Source of the DNA: Bacillota bacterium
GTDB taxonomy: Bacteria; Bacillota; Clostridia; Oscillospirales; Acutalibacteraceae
Direction: 5' to 3'
Assembly: GCA_022706685.1 (NCBI GenBank)
Contig: JAKJCA010000001.1
Span: 57,424 to 121,423, forward strand
Length of the DNA: 64,000 bases
Shown: one piece after another, positions 1-9,470 of the stretch
Numbering within the stretch: position 1 is the stretch's first letter
Layout: the number at the start of each line of letters is the position of its first letter
Notes under the pieces: model-generated
What the model saw: the letters and a program-made list of their open reading frames with translations, nothing else
Told to the model about the DNA's origin: nothing
The model's database searches: none
Translations under genes and position numbers: made by a program

Positions 1-1078
1 CCTGAATAAAACGGTTTGTAATCGCTTTTTTGGTTTGGTTCTCGTAAGATGTTTTAGTGGAAAACGAAGATATGACGAGAACCAGACAATCTTCAATATC
101 CTGAAACGTAATTTTGGGGTCGCTCTTAAGGTAACGGTTGTTTTGTTTGAGGTATGCGTCGATTTGGGAAACGAAGGCCAACCTTGTCGCCTTTTCGGGC
201 GCGCCGCCGTATTCGAGCCAGCTCGAGTTGTGATAATATTCGCGCAGCTGCGTTTTATTGGAAAAAGCGAGGGCGGCGCTGATTTTCAGCTTGTAATCCT
301 TTTGGTCTTCCCGGTCTCTGCCGACACGTTCCGCATTCCAAAGCTGAACCGGCGCGATCGTATCCCCTCCGACAATTTCCTCTATATAGTCGCTGATGCC
401 GTTTTTATAAAAATACTCGAATTTTTGAATGCCGTTATCGTCCTCGTACCGCAGCAGAAAACGTACGCCGGCATTCACAATCGCCTGCCTTTTGAGCATA
501 TCTGAAAAATATTCGAGTTTAACGTTGATATCGGTAAAGACTTTTAAATCCGGCCGCCATTTAATCCGGGTGCCCGTCTCTCGTTTTGATGAGGGCTCTT
601 TGAGCATTTCTCCGACGGGTTTCCCGGCTTTAAAGCGAAGAAAATATCTGAATCCGCCGCTGAATACCTCCGCTTCCATATATTCTGAAGCGTATTGTGT
701 CGCGCATAGGCCCAGTCCGTTAAGGCCCAATGAATACTCGTAGCTTCCGCCCTCGTTGGTGTCGTACTTGCCGCCGGCGTACAGTTCGCAAAATAACAAT
801 TCCCAATTATAGCGCTTTTCCCGGTTGTTATAGTCCACCGGTATTCCTCTGCCGAAATCCTGGACTTCGACGGAAGCGTCTTTATATCTTGTTACGATAA
901 TTTTATCGCCGAAGCCTTCGCGCGCCTCGTCAATGGAGTTCGATATGATTTCAAATATGGAATGTTCGCACCCTTCGACGCCGTCGGAACCGAATATCAC
1001 GGCAGGGCGTTTGCGGACCCTGTCGGCGCCCTTCAGTTGGGTGATGCTTTCGTTGCCGTAGCCTTGTTTTCCGGGCAT
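1..1078 (-). CDS. Divergent GyrB/ParE-like type IIA topoisomerase subunit B, 3' end cut off
   Basis: The visible 359 residues are the GHKL ATPase region and part of the transducer domain of a type II topoisomerase B subunit. Seen: an ATP-binding helix with NSIDEA near residue 50, then DFGRGIP (gyrase DxGRGIP motif), GGKYD, and GLNGLGLC in the lid. The usual RPGMYIG lead-in reads RPAVIFG, so this is a divergent copy rather than the housekeeping gyrB. The ATG at 1078 has AGGAGG seven bases upstream and a good promoter. By family knowledge such B subunits pair with a GyrA/ParC-like subunit encoded nearby; that partner would lie left of the window. The gene runs off the left edge, so the Toprim domain cannot be checked. 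Confidence 0.85.
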   Translation of the reverse strand, partial: MPGKQGYGNESITQLKGADRVRKRPAVIFGSDGVEGCEHSIFEIISNSIDEAREGFGDKIIVTRYKDASVEVQDFGRGIPVDYNNREKRYNWELLFCELYAGGKYDTNEGGSYEYSLGLNGLGLCATQYASEYMEAEVFSGGFRYFLRFKAGKPVGEMLKEPSSKRETGTRIKWRPDLKVFTDINVKLEYFSDMLKRQAIVNAGVRFLLRYEDDNGIQKFEYFYKNGISDYIEEIVGGDTIAPVQLWNAERVGRDREDQKDYKLKISAALAFSNKTQLREYYHNSSWLEYGGAPEKATRLAFVSQIDAYLKQNNRYLKSDPKITFQDIEDCLVLVISSFSTKTSYENQTKKAITNRFIQ

Positions 1079-1114
1079 GGAAACCTCCTCGAGATAACGA
1101 AAAATCATTGTAAT

Positions 1115-1142
1115 ATTACACTATATATAGACAAGCTGTCAA
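1115..1142 (-). promoter_or_regulatory. Promoter of the topoisomerase-like gene
   Basis: On the minus strand TTGACA (1137-1142) and TGTAAT (1115-1120) are separated by 16 bases and lie about 35 bases upstream of the ATG at 1078. Both boxes match the sigma-A consensus well (6/6 and 5/6). It sits between the ftsH terminator and this gene, so the gene is probably transcribed on its own. Confidence 0.65.
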
Positions 1143-1172
1143 TCAAATGCGTCAAGTGTTGTGCATAAGGCA

Positions 1173-1208
1173 TAAAAACGCCGGCCAGCGGTTGTCGTTT
1201 GGCCGGCG
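1173..1208 (-). terminator. Intrinsic terminator of the rnj-ftsH operon
   Basis: A perfect 9-bp GC-rich stem (CGCCGGCCA at 1179-1187 with TGGCCGGCG at 1200-1208) has a 12-base loop. On the minus strand it is followed by a TTTTTAT run. It starts 25 bases after the ftsH stop, where a rho-independent terminator is expected. Confidence 0.85.
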
Positions 1209-1232
1209 CACTTTTCATTTTGTTCCGGTCTG

Positions 1233-3137
1233 TCAGTTGAGCGCCGAGGGATCGCCGCCCTCGCCCTTTTGTTCAGCTGGCGCCGGCTCGTCGTGCATCA
1301 AAGCCAAAAATTCCTCCCCGTCGATCTTCTCCGCCTCCAGCAGCCGCGCCGCAACCTTGTGCAGTTTGTCCATGTGTTCATTCATGATAGCGCCGGCCCT
1401 GCTGTATGCTTCGGAAATAATCCTGTTGACTTCTTCGTCGATTTCTGATGCCACCGACTCGGAATAATTCCTGATATGGCTGTAATCCCTGCCGAAAAAC
1501 ACTTCGTCGCTTTCGTTGGCAAAAGAAACGGGTCCGAGTTTGCCGCTCATCCCGTATTTTGTCACCATATCGCGCGCTGTCTTAGTGGCCCTCGCGATAT
1601 CGTTGGAAGCGCCGGTTGATATATCGTCGAGCGCAAGCGCTTCGGACACTCTTCCGCCCATCAGCACGACGAGACTGTCAAGCATTTCTTTCATGGAAGC
1701 GTAACTTTTATCTTCTTTGGGTAGATGAAGTGTAAATCCGCCCGCGAGTCCTCTCGGAATAATTGACACCTGGTGGACAGGATCCTGGCCTTCCAAATAA
1801 TAAGTCGCTACCGCATGGCCTGCCTCATGATAAGCTGTCAGCTTTTTCTCTTTGTCGCTCATTTTCCTTGACTTTTTCTCGCCGCCGACAAGGACCTTTA
1901 TGGTCGCTTCCTCAATTTCATCCATGGTTATCGCTTTTTTATCCCTGCGTGCGGCGAGCAGCGCGGATTCGTTCAGGAGGTTCTCCAAATCCGCTCCGGT
2001 GAAACCGACAGTCGTACCCGCAATGACAGAGAGATCCACGTCGGGGGCAAGCGGTTTCCCGCGCGCATGGACTTTCAGTATGGCTTCGCGGCCCTTTTTG
2101 TCCGGATAACCGACGACAACCTGACGGTCAAAACGGCCGGGTCTCAGCAGGGCCGGATCCAAAATGTCCGGCCGGTTTGTCGCCGCGAGGATGATGACGC
2201 CTTCGTTGATGCCGAAGCCGTCCATCTCAACGAGCAGTTGATTGAGCGTCTGCTCCCTCTCGTCGTGTCCGCCGCCCATGCCGGCCCCGCGATGCCTGCC
2301 GATTGCGTCGATTTCATCGATGAAAATGATGGAGGGAGAGTTCTTTTTTGCCTGTTCGAAAAGGTCGCGTACCCTGGAAGCGCCGACGCCGACATACATC
2401 TCGACAAAATCCGCGCCGGATATCGATAAGAAAGGCACACCGGCCTCGCCGGCGACGGCGCGGCCGAGCAGCGTCTTGCCTGTGCCGGGAGGGCCTACCA
2501 GGAGCACCCCTTTCGGGATTCTCGCGCCGAGCGTGTCGAATTTAGACGGTGCCTTAAGGTATTCGACAATCTCCATGAGTTCTTCTTTTTCTTCTTCGGC
2601 TCCCGCGACATCATCAAACGTGGTCTTGCGCTTCTCATCCTTGGCGTTTTTTACCTTTGCTTTGCCGAAACTCATGGCGCGGTTGGTTTCGCTTGTCATC
2701 GTCTGATTCATCCGCCGCGTCATAAACAGGAACAGCAGCACAATGGCCACCAGCAGCAGCGCGGTGGGCAAAAGATTCCAAAGCCAGGTGCCGGCGCTTC
2801 CGGATACATACTTGGCTTTAATAAGGTCGGCAGGATGTGTGCGGTTATGCTCAATGACCTGCGGATGGATGTCTTTCATAAACATTTCGACATCCGGCAC
2901 AGTCAGCTGCTTGTCCGTCGTTTTGCCGTCGTCGCCTTTGAGCTTGTATGTGAAACTGCCATTGCTGAGATTGAGCGTGTATTCCGGTATCAAGCCCTTC
3001 TCGAAATACTGGACAAGCTGGTAATATTCGGTTTTTTCCTGTTTCTGGTAGGTGCTGAAAATGGTCCCGCCGGTAATAATCAGCAGCGGGATGAGCACAT
3101 AGGGCAGAATGGTCAGTATCCTTTTTTTAATATCCAA
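1233..3137 (-). CDS. ftsH: ATP-dependent zinc metalloprotease FtsH
   Basis: Membrane-bound AAA+ protease that unfolds and degrades membrane and short-lived cytosolic proteins. Of 634 residues, the first membrane segment is about 8-28 and the second 115-138, with an extracytoplasmic loop between them. Walker A GPPGTGKT is at 215-222, Walker B IIFIDEID at 270-277, the second region of homology ([19 protein letters not shown]) at about 319-338, and the zinc site HEAGH at 437-441. Length and domain order are normal. The start is TTG at 3137 with GGTGAGG nine bases upstream; no ATG fits the first membrane helix. It follows hpt as in Bacillus and closes the operon. Confidence 0.97.
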   Translation of the reverse strand: MDIKKRILTILPYVLIPLLIITGGTIFSTYQKQEKTEYYQLVQYFEKGLIPEYTLNLSNGSFTYKLKGDDGKTTDKQLTVPDVEMFMKDIHPQVIEHNRTHPADLIKAKYVSGSAGTWLWNLLPTALLLVAIVLLFLFMTRRMNQTMTSETNRAMSFGKAKVKNAKDEKRKTTFDDVAGAEEEKEELMEIVEYLKAPSKFDTLGARIPKGVLLVGPPGTGKTLLGRAVAGEAGVPFLSISGADFVEMYVGVGASRVRDLFEQAKKNSPSIIFIDEIDAIGRHRGAGMGGGHDEREQTLNQLLVEMDGFGINEGVIILAATNRPDILDPALLRPGRFDRQVVVGYPDKKGREAILKVHARGKPLAPDVDLSVIAGTTVGFTGADLENLLNESALLAARRDKKAITMDEIEEATIKVLVGGEKKSRKMSDKEKKLTAYHEAGHAVATYYLEGQDPVHQVSIIPRGLAGGFTLHLPKEDKSYASMKEMLDSLVVLMGGRVSEALALDDISTGASNDIARATKTARDMVTKYGMSGKLGPVSFANESDEVFFGRDYSHIRNYSESVASEIDEEVNRIISEAYSRAGAIMNEHMDKLHKVAARLLEAEKIDGEEFLALMHDEPAPAEQKGEGGDPSALN

Positions 3138-3175
3138 AAATCGTTACCTCACCGTAATTATTTTCAATGGGCGGT

Positions 3176-3733
3176 TCATGCTGTTTCGGATGAATCGCTT
3201 GCATAGATTTCAGGTTTTAATACGCCGAGATACGGAAGATTGCGGTATTTCTCATCGTAATCGAGGCCGTAGCCGACGACAAATTCATCGGGCACTTCCG
3301 CGCCGGCGTAGTCCGCCTGCAAAGCAACCTGACGTCTGCACGGCTTGTCGAAAAGTGTGCAGATTTTGATGGAATTCGGTTTTCTTGATTGAAGCAGTTC
3401 GAGAATATAGCCCAGAGTCTTCCCGCTGTCAAGAATATCTTCGATAATGACAACGTCATAACCTTCGAGATTGATATCCAGGTCTTTGACAATTTTGACA
3501 ACGCCTGTCGATTTGGAGCCGGAGCCGTAACTGGATACGGCCATAAAGTCAATCCTGCAGGGAATATCGATATTGCGCATCAAATCGGCCATAAACACTA
3601 CCGAGCCCTTCAATATGCTGACAAGCAGGAGATTTTTGCCGGCGTAATCGGCGCTGATCCGCTTGCCGAGGCCGCGCACAAGTTCTGCGATCTCTTCGCT
3701 GTCGAAAAGAATGGCCCGGATATCAGAATTCAT
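3176..3733 (-). CDS. hpt: Hypoxanthine phosphoribosyltransferase
   Basis: Purine salvage enzyme that joins hypoxanthine (usually also guanine) to PRPP to give IMP or GMP in the cytosol. The 185-residue product carries the PRPP-binding loop VVIIEDILDSGKT (about 94-106) and the LKGSVVF segment near 41-47 that type I PRTases use for pyrophosphate binding. I chose ATG 3733, giving MNSDIRAILF, because GGAGG lies ten bases upstream and the family N-terminus begins there; a longer reading frame to 3823 would run deep into tilS. The gene overlaps the tilS 3' end by 11 bases, so the two are probably translationally coupled. Confidence 0.95.
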   Translation of the reverse strand: MNSDIRAILFDSEEIAELVRGLGKRISADYAGKNLLLVSILKGSVVFMADLMRNIDIPCRIDFMAVSSYGSGSKSTGVVKIVKDLDINLEGYDVVIIEDILDSGKTLGYILELLQSRKPNSIKICTLFDKPCRRQVALQADYAGAEVPDEFVVGYGLDYDEKYRNLPYLGVLKPEIYASDSSETA

Positions 3734-5072
3734 ATGGCTGGGTCCTCCGAAAAGAAAGTATAACGGCAGTGCGTGTTTGTTGCGTGCAAGCGCATCGCCC
3801 TGCGAGGCCGAAGCCTTCGACACAAACGGGGCCTTCGTTATCGGATATAACAGTAATTATACCGCGTTTTTCGGGTGCAATCATTTTTTCGTTGAAAAGT
3901 TTTTTTAAACTTTTTGTGATGCTGCTGCCGTTGAACCGGATCTTATCGCCGGCCTTCCGGCTGCCGGCCGACAAATCGCCGACAATCTTTTCCGCATCAA
4001 GGCAATATTCCAAAATATCGCCGTCATACAGCACGGGCGCGCCGCCGTTATCGATGCTGCCGTATTCTAACACAAGCGTTCCCGAAGGGACTGAATATTG
4101 GCCGCCGCTAATCTTGAAGCTCCAAGGATCCGGCGCCTGACGCGGAAAATCCAGCAGCCCGTGCCTGCAGCGCACGATGAAGCCGCCGCCGATTTGGGTC
4201 TTTCCGCCGCCGGCAAGGAGGGACTCTACTCTCTCGATGTGCGTATATTCCGGTTGATAACCGCACGCTTTCTTCAAAATCAGCGAGAGCGTCCGTCTTC
4301 TCAAAGCCGGATGCAAACCGCACAGCAGCGAAACATCAAATCCGCCGGGCCTTCTCGCTTGTTCGGCTGTATCCGCAGCTTTCCGGTCCAGATAATCGTT
4401 TTCCGCTGAAAGGATATCGCGGTTTCTTTTGTAAACTGCCAAAAAACCGGGGTTGATGCTTTGCAGAACCGGCGTGACGCTGTGTCTGATTTTATTTCTG
4501 GCATATACCGGATCCCGGTTGGTCGAGTCTTCGACATAAGCAATGCCTTGTTGCCGGCAATAGTTTTCCACCTGAGCCCTCGTGCATTCAATCAGCGGCC
4601 TGATAATGTTGCCTCGTTTTGCGGGAATTCCGCAAAGACCCGCCATCCCGGTCCCGCGGGCCATGTTGAAAACCGTTGTTTCAAAACTGTCGTTGAGTGT
4701 ATGCGCCGTTGCGATGATATCCGCGTCTTCGATACCGGCAAAAAATTCATACCTCACGCGTCTGGCGCACTGTTCAATACTTTCGCCGGTATGACGGCTG
4801 AGTGTCGGTATATCCGCTCGTTTGATATGTAATTGTACGCCTCGCTGTTCGCAATAATCTTCGACAAAATGCTCGTCGCGGTCAGATTCAGCCCCCCTGA
4901 TACAATGGTTGACATGCGCCGCGGCAACATTCAAAGCATATTCGTCTTTCATCGCAAGCAGAATATCCAGAAGAGCCATGGAATCGGGCCCGCCCGAAAC
5001 GGCGGCAAGCACTTTTGCGCCTTGGGAAAGCATCGCGTGGCGCTCGATCGCGGCTCGGACTTCATAAAACAT
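3723..5072 (-). CDS. tilS: tRNA(Ile)-lysidine synthase TilS
   Basis: Converts cytidine 34 of the CAU-anticodon isoleucine tRNA to lysidine so that it reads AUA and is charged with Ile; an essential cytosolic enzyme. The PP-loop ATP-pyrophosphatase motif SGGPDS is at residues 26-31, followed by the family pattern HVNHCIRG and by ATAHTLNDSFET. The 449-residue length includes the C-terminal lysidine synthetase domains. I preferred ATG 5072 (MFYEVRAAIE), 8 bases after GGGAGA and overlapping the dnaB stop by 11 bases, over the longer frame to 5162. The order tilS-hpt-ftsH matches Bacillus. Confidence 0.95.
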   Translation of the reverse strand: MFYEVRAAIERHAMLSQGAKVLAAVSGGPDSMALLDILLAMKDEYALNVAAAHVNHCIRGAESDRDEHFVEDYCEQRGVQLHIKRADIPTLSRHTGESIEQCARRVRYEFFAGIEDADIIATAHTLNDSFETTVFNMARGTGMAGLCGIPAKRGNIIRPLIECTRAQVENYCRQQGIAYVEDSTNRDPVYARNKIRHSVTPVLQSINPGFLAVYKRNRDILSAENDYLDRKAADTAEQARRPGGFDVSLLCGLHPALRRRTLSLILKKACGYQPEYTHIERVESLLAGGGKTQIGGGFIVRCRHGLLDFPRQAPDPWSFKISGGQYSVPSGTLVLEYGSIDNGGAPVLYDGDILEYCLDAEKIVGDLSAGSRKAGDKIRFNGSSITKSLKKLFNEKMIAPEKRGIITVISDNEGPVCVEGFGLAGRCACTQQTRTAVILSFRRTQPYEF

Positions 5073-6435
5073 CCGGGATGTTCTCCCTGAATAAAAAGAG
5101 TGTGTGTTCCTTATCCATGGTAAATTCAAGCGTGTCAATCGGGCCATGACGGTTTTTTGCAATAATCAGGTCGATATCAACCATCTTTTTGGGATCATGG
5201 GAGTTGACGGCCTCGTCCTCGTCGCGCCTGTGAAGCAGGAGGACAATATCGGCATCCTGTTCGATGGATCCGGACTCCCGCAAATCGGAAAGCATAGGCC
5301 TGTGAGAAGACTTGCTTCTGCTTTCCGGATTTCTGGAAAGCTGGGCGCAAACAAAAACGGGAATATTTAAATCTTTCGCCATCATCTTGAGGCTTCTGGT
5401 GATATCCGTCACTTCCTGCACTCTGTTTTCCGTCTTTTTACTGCCCCTGATCAAGCCGAGATAGTCGATAAAAACACAGTCGACATTCCGAAGCCGCCTG
5501 GTCCGCGCTTTTATTTCCGGCACCGTGATATCTGAACTGTCGTCAAAATAAAGTTCGCACTCGTTAAGAGCCGAAGCGGCCTCCGCAAGTTTCTGCCAAT
5601 CTTCGCCGGTGAAGCCGCCGTCCCTCATTTTCTGGCTCGGGAACCGCGCCTCGGTGGACAAAATCCTCTCTGCGAGTTGGCGCTTGGTCATTTCCAGCGA
5701 AAAGAACAGCACTTTTTTCTTTCCAAGCAGCGCGACGTTTCTTGCGATGTTGAGCGCAAGGCTCGTTTTTCCCACTGAGGGGCGGGCCCCGAGTAAAATC
5801 AAGTCTGAACGGTTGAGTCCGCTGATAATCGAATCAAGTTCTTTATAACCGGTCGAAATGCCTTTGTGAAGGGCGGCGTCGGGCGAATTGATTTGCATCA
5901 GATGGTCGAAAACATCGTAGCCGATAATCGCTTCAAGTTTCGTTGGGTCCGTGCTGGTTCTGCCCTGCCGGATGTTGTAAATCTTTTGTTCGGCATTTTC
6001 AAGCACCGTTTCCGCGTCGCTTTCCTGCACGGAAGATTCGGATATGATTTCTCTGGAAATTTCAATCAGCGTCCGCAGGTAGAATTTATCTTTCACAATC
6101 TGCGCGTACGTCAGCGCATTTTCGGCGGATGGAACGTTCAGAGACAGATCCGCCAGATACTTCTTGCCCCCGGCGTCGTCGAACACCTTGGATGCCTTAA
6201 GACGCTCGAGAATGACAAGCGGGTCGATTTTGCCCCCCATGGTGTCTATCGCCACAATGGTGTTGAAAATTTCCCTGTGCTGCGGGATATAGAAATAATC
6301 ACCGCGCAGCACCACCTCGATCTCGGGCAGGCAGGAGGGCTTGAGGAGGATGCTCCCCAGCACAGCCTGCTCGGCATGCACGCTATGCGGCAGGTTTTCA
6401 AAATCAGCCGTCATTCCGGCGTCTGTCTGGCTCAT
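5062..6435 (-). CDS. dnaB: Replicative DNA helicase DnaB
   Basis: Hexameric 5'-3' helicase that unwinds DNA at the replication fork (called DnaC in Bacillus). The N-terminal domain starts with LPHSVHAEQAVLGSILL, and the RecA-like C-terminal domain has Walker A GARPSVGKTSLA, Walker B CVFIDYLGLI and the late segment QLSRNPESRSKSS. Length is about 457 residues, with no intein. ATG 6435 was taken as the start because GGAAAGG lies six bases before it; a TTG at 6468 would overlap rplI. The gene follows rplI by 19 bases, the standard Firmicutes rplI-dnaB arrangement. Confidence 0.96.
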   Translation of the reverse strand: MSQTDAGMTADFENLPHSVHAEQAVLGSILLKPSCLPEIEVVLRGDYFYIPQHREIFNTIVAIDTMGGKIDPLVILERLKASKVFDDAGGKKYLADLSLNVPSAENALTYAQIVKDKFYLRTLIEISREIISESSVQESDAETVLENAEQKIYNIRQGRTSTDPTKLEAIIGYDVFDHLMQINSPDAALHKGISTGYKELDSIISGLNRSDLILLGARPSVGKTSLALNIARNVALLGKKKVLFFSLEMTKRQLAERILSTEARFPSQKMRDGGFTGEDWQKLAEAASALNECELYFDDSSDITVPEIKARTRRLRNVDCVFIDYLGLIRGSKKTENRVQEVTDITRSLKMMAKDLNIPVFVCAQLSRNPESRSKSSHRPMLSDLRESGSIEQDADIVLLLHRRDEDEAVNSHDPKKMVDIDLIIAKNRHGPIDTLEFTMDKEHTLFLFRENIPDVL

Positions 6436-6454
6436 GACTTGCCTTTCCGGGAAC

Positions 6455-6895
6455 TTATTCTCCCACAATCACATAAAAAGTTGCCGACACTCCCGGATAA
6501 AACTTCATCTCGGCTTCGTATGTTCCGTAATTCTTGATATCTTCGACAGTTATCTTGCGTCTGTCAACCTCAACCCCGAGTTGAGCTGAAAGATGCTCCG
6601 CAATCTCCTTTGAGGTTACCGAACCGAAAAGCCGGCCGTTTTGACCCGCTTTCGCGGTGATTTTCACCGACGCGCCGCTGAGAGTGCGCGCCAGATTCTC
6701 GGCAGCAGCAAGCTCTTCCTGCTTTTTATGTTCAAGAGCGCGGTTTTTCGCGTCGAGTTCATTGAGCGCCTGCTTGCTTGCCTCGGCGGCGATATGGCGC
6801 GGGAAGAGATAATTTCTCGCATAGCCGTCCGAAACGTTGACCAATGCGCCCTTTTTCCCGAGGTCTTTGACATCCTGTAAAAGAATGACTTTCAT
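6455..6895 (-). CDS. rplI: 50S ribosomal protein L9
   Basis: Elongated ribosomal protein that binds 23S rRNA near the L1 stalk base. The 146-residue product opens with MKVILLQDVKDLGKKG and contains the N-terminal signature GYARNYLFPR, then a long connecting helix rich in Lys, Glu and Ala and a C-terminal globular domain with GRLFGSVTSKEIA. The length is normal for L9. ATG 6895 has GAGAGG upstream. It lies between rnj (25 bases) and dnaB (19 bases) in one apparent operon. Confidence 0.97.
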   Translation of the reverse strand: MKVILLQDVKDLGKKGALVNVSDGYARNYLFPRHIAAEASKQALNELDAKNRALEHKKQEELAAAENLARTLSGASVKITAKAGQNGRLFGSVTSKEIAEHLSAQLGVEVDRRKITVEDIKNYGTYEAEMKFYPGVSATFYVIVGE

Positions 6896-6920
6896 TGTTC
6901 CATCCTCTCTTTAGGTCCGG

Positions 6921-8711
6921 TTACGGATTCAACAGTTTACCATATTCAAGAATGACAGGTATAATCATGGGGCTTCTCTTGGTGCGTTCATACAGCAGCC
7001 GTGACATCTCGTCCCTCAGCCGCGGTTTGACGGTCGCCCAATCAGCAGAGCCGTTTTTTAAGGATGCGGAAATAATGTCCTGGCTTAAAGCTTTTGCGTC
7101 TTCCATGAGCTTTTCCGCTTCTTTGACATAGACAAACCCTCTGGAATCGATTTCCGGGCCCGCAAGGATTTTCATCCTTTTCCTGTCCACGGTCATTGAA
7201 ACAACCAGCAGGCCGTCCTGCGAAAGGCGTTTTCTGTCTTTCAGGACCGCGCTGCCCACATCGCCGATTCCGTAACCGTCCACAAATACTCTGCCGGCAG
7301 GGACTTTCCCGCCGATTCGGATGTTTTGCGAGGTAATCTCCGCAACATAGCCGTTGTCGACAATCACGACATTCTCGTCCGGAATACCCATGCTTTGAGC
7401 CAGAAGCGCATGTTTACGCAGATGCTTTTGTTCACCGTGTACCGGAATAAAGTACTTGGGCTTGACGATGCCAAGCATCATTTTCAATTCTTCCTGGCAC
7501 GCATGGCCCGATACATGCACATCATACATCTTTTCGTAAACCACTTCCGCGCCGAGTTTCATCAGTTCGTTAATGACTTTGCTGACGGTTTTTTCATTGC
7601 CGGGTATCGGCGTGGCCGAGATTACGACGCAGTCCCCGGGCCCGACCTCGATGTTCCTGTGTTCCGACATGGACATTCTCGACAGCGCCGATAAGGGCTC
7701 TCCCTGGCTGCCCGTGGTGATAATGACAAGTTCCGACTGCGGATAGTCGTTCACTTCGCTCAGTTCGATCATCAGCCCTTCGGGTATTTTAAGATAGCCG
7801 AGTTCAGCGCCGATACTGACGACGTTCTCCAGACTCCGGCCGGAAAGGGCTACTTTTTTTGACAGCGAATGGGCGACATCCATAATTTGCTGCACACGGT
7901 GAATGTTTGACGCGAATGTCGCTACGATAAGCCTTTTGCCCTCCACCTTTCTGAAAATCGAGTCAAAAGCATCCCCGACCCTGCTTTCAGTCACCGTATA
8001 GCCGGGCCTTTCTGCGTTGGTCGAATCGGAAAGCATGCACAATACGCCTTCGGCGCTGATTCTGGCAAAAGCGGCCAGGTCAATCATTCCTCCGTCGATG
8101 GGGGTGCTGTCGATTTTAAAATCGCCCGTATGAATGATGACGCCTACTTCGCAGCGGATTGCAAGGCTGACAGCATCGGGTATGGAATGGTTGACATGAA
8201 TCAGCTCCGCCGTGAAGGAGCCAAGTTCAATGATGCTGCCGGGCTTAACAACGCGAAGATCGGCCTCGTTGAGCAAGCCATGCTCGCGCAGTTTGCCTTT
8301 AATCAGGCCGAGGGTCAATTCGGTTCCGTATATCGGCAGGCTGACTAATTTCAACAGATAGGCGATACCCCCGATGTGGTCTTCATGCCCGTGTGTCACA
8401 ATAAGGCCGCGGATGCTCTCGATATTCCTTTCGATAAAAGTAAAATCCGGCAGCACTATGTCAACGCCCAGCATGTCCTGATCGGGGAAGGCAAGCCCGC
8501 AGTCGACTAGAAACATATCCCCCTTATATTCATAAAGGGTCATATTTTTGCCGACTTCGTTGATCCCGCCCAGAAAGGCGATTCTGACAGGCACCGGTTC
8601 GCTGCCTGAATATTCTGCGGCTTGCGCAGGCTTTTTCGCCTTATGGCCTGAATCCAGTGTTTTTTTGCCTTTGGCGCTTGCATCAATAATTTTGTGATCG
8701 GTATTAGCCAT
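6921..8711 (-). CDS. rnj: Ribonuclease J
   Basis: Metallo-beta-lactamase/beta-CASP RNase with 5'-3' exonuclease and endonuclease activity, central to RNA decay and rRNA maturation in Firmicutes. With ATG 8711 the protein has 596 residues: a basic, probably disordered N-terminal 40 residues, the zinc motif HGHEDH at 107-112, the beta-CASP segment, VSGHACQEE, the HGEQKHLRKHA element and a C-terminal RNase J domain. GGGGG lies just upstream of 8711; the frame extends to 8774 but has no ribosome site there. It heads the rnj-rplI-dnaB-tilS-hpt-ftsH run. A single copy is present here, so I cannot say whether it is J1 or J2. Confidence 0.95.
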   Translation of the reverse strand: MANTDHKIIDASAKGKKTLDSGHKAKKPAQAAEYSGSEPVPVRIAFLGGINEVGKNMTLYEYKGDMFLVDCGLAFPDQDMLGVDIVLPDFTFIERNIESIRGLIVTHGHEDHIGGIAYLLKLVSLPIYGTELTLGLIKGKLREHGLLNEADLRVVKPGSIIELGSFTAELIHVNHSIPDAVSLAIRCEVGVIIHTGDFKIDSTPIDGGMIDLAAFARISAEGVLCMLSDSTNAERPGYTVTESRVGDAFDSIFRKVEGKRLIVATFASNIHRVQQIMDVAHSLSKKVALSGRSLENVVSIGAELGYLKIPEGLMIELSEVNDYPQSELVIITTGSQGEPLSALSRMSMSEHRNIEVGPGDCVVISATPIPGNEKTVSKVINELMKLGAEVVYEKMYDVHVSGHACQEELKMMLGIVKPKYFIPVHGEQKHLRKHALLAQSMGIPDENVVIVDNGYVAEITSQNIRIGGKVPAGRVFVDGYGIGDVGSAVLKDRKRLSQDGLLVVSMTVDRKRMKILAGPEIDSRGFVYVKEAEKLMEDAKALSQDIISASLKNGSADWATVKPRLRDEMSRLLYERTKRSPMIIPVILEYGKLLNP

Positions 8712-8870
8712 GCCGGCCCCCTTCTCGGTGTACAATATCAATCCGAAACCTTCCTTTGAAATAAGAAAAGGCATCGGTAAAATCCAAATAGAACGTTATA
8801 AACCGCAATCAAGCCCCGCTTGAGACAGCGGCGCTGCTTTGCAAACAATCATAGTTAACACATAGAGTAT

Positions 8871-8897
8871 ATTATATGTCAAAACAACGGTTGTCAA
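8871..8897 (-). promoter_or_regulatory. Promoter of the rnj operon
   Basis: Minus-strand TTGACA (8892-8897) and TATAAT (8871-8876) match consensus perfectly with a 15-base spacer, which is short; a weaker TAATAT gives 17. The predicted transcript start near 8864 leaves a leader of about 150 bases before the rnj ATG. The divergent rnhA promoter lies about 45 bases away. I saw no clear riboswitch or terminator in that leader. Confidence 0.6.
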
Positions 8898-8940
8898 CCG
8901 GATATCATCGTTATCTGTCTTTGGCAAGGCGATCGCTTTG

Positions 8941-8969
8941 TTGATTATAACACTTTATGGTGGTAAAAT
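8941..8969 (+). promoter_or_regulatory. Promoter of rnhA and the glycosyltransferase gene
   Basis: TTGATT (8941-8946) and TAAAAT (8964-8969) are separated by 17 bases. The expected transcript start is near 8976, only about 15 bases before the rnhA start. Confidence 0.55.
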
Positions 8970-8990
8970 CATAAAAAAATCAGGGAAGAC

Positions 8991-9470
8991 GTGCTGTTTT
9001 TGAAAAAAGTCGAAATATTCACAGACGGAGCTTGTTTGGGCAATCCCGGCCCGGGCGGCTGGGCGGCGCTTTTACGTTACGGCAACAGCGAAAAAGAAAT
9101 ATCCGGCCATGATTCACACACCACAAACAACCGGATGGAATTGACCGCCGTCATTGAGGCGCTTTCTCTGCTGAAAGGGAAATGCACTGTTCGCATCACG
9201 ACCGATTCGAAATACGTCGTCGATTCTGTCAATTTGGGCCGGGCGGCACAATGGCGCTTGAAGGGTTGGAAGAAAAGCGACAATAAACCGGCTTTGAACA
9301 GCGATTTGTGGGAAAAACTGCTGGATGCTTCGGCCCGCCATGACTGCACTTTTCTTTGGATTCGGGGACACGCCGGCCACGCCGAAAATGAACGCTGCGA
9401 TGAAATTGCCGTGAGGCAGGCAAAAGCCGCGGCAGAAGCCGTTAAGCCATATGCAGGGAGCAAGGGATGA
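8991..9470 (+). CDS. rnhA: Ribonuclease HI
   Basis: Degrades the RNA strand of RNA-DNA hybrids, removing R-loops and primers. The 159-residue product shows the complete type I active site: Asp in IFTDGACLGNPGPGG near residue 11, Glu in NNRMELTAVIEAL, Asp in TTDSKYV and the late Asp in ENERCDEIAV, with the family RGHAGHAEN before it. The start codon is uncertain: GTG 8991 lies only four bases after AGGGA, while TTG 9000 would be spaced 13 bases. Both give an intact fold. The stop overlaps the next gene by four bases (ATGA). Confidence 0.96.
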   Translation: MLFLKKVEIFTDGACLGNPGPGGWAALLRYGNSEKEISGHDSHTTNNRMELTAVIEALSLLKGKCTVRITTDSKYVVDSVNLGRAAQWRLKGWKKSDNKPALNSDLWEKLLDASARHDCTFLWIRGHAGHAENERCDEIAVRQAKAAAEAVKPYAGSKG

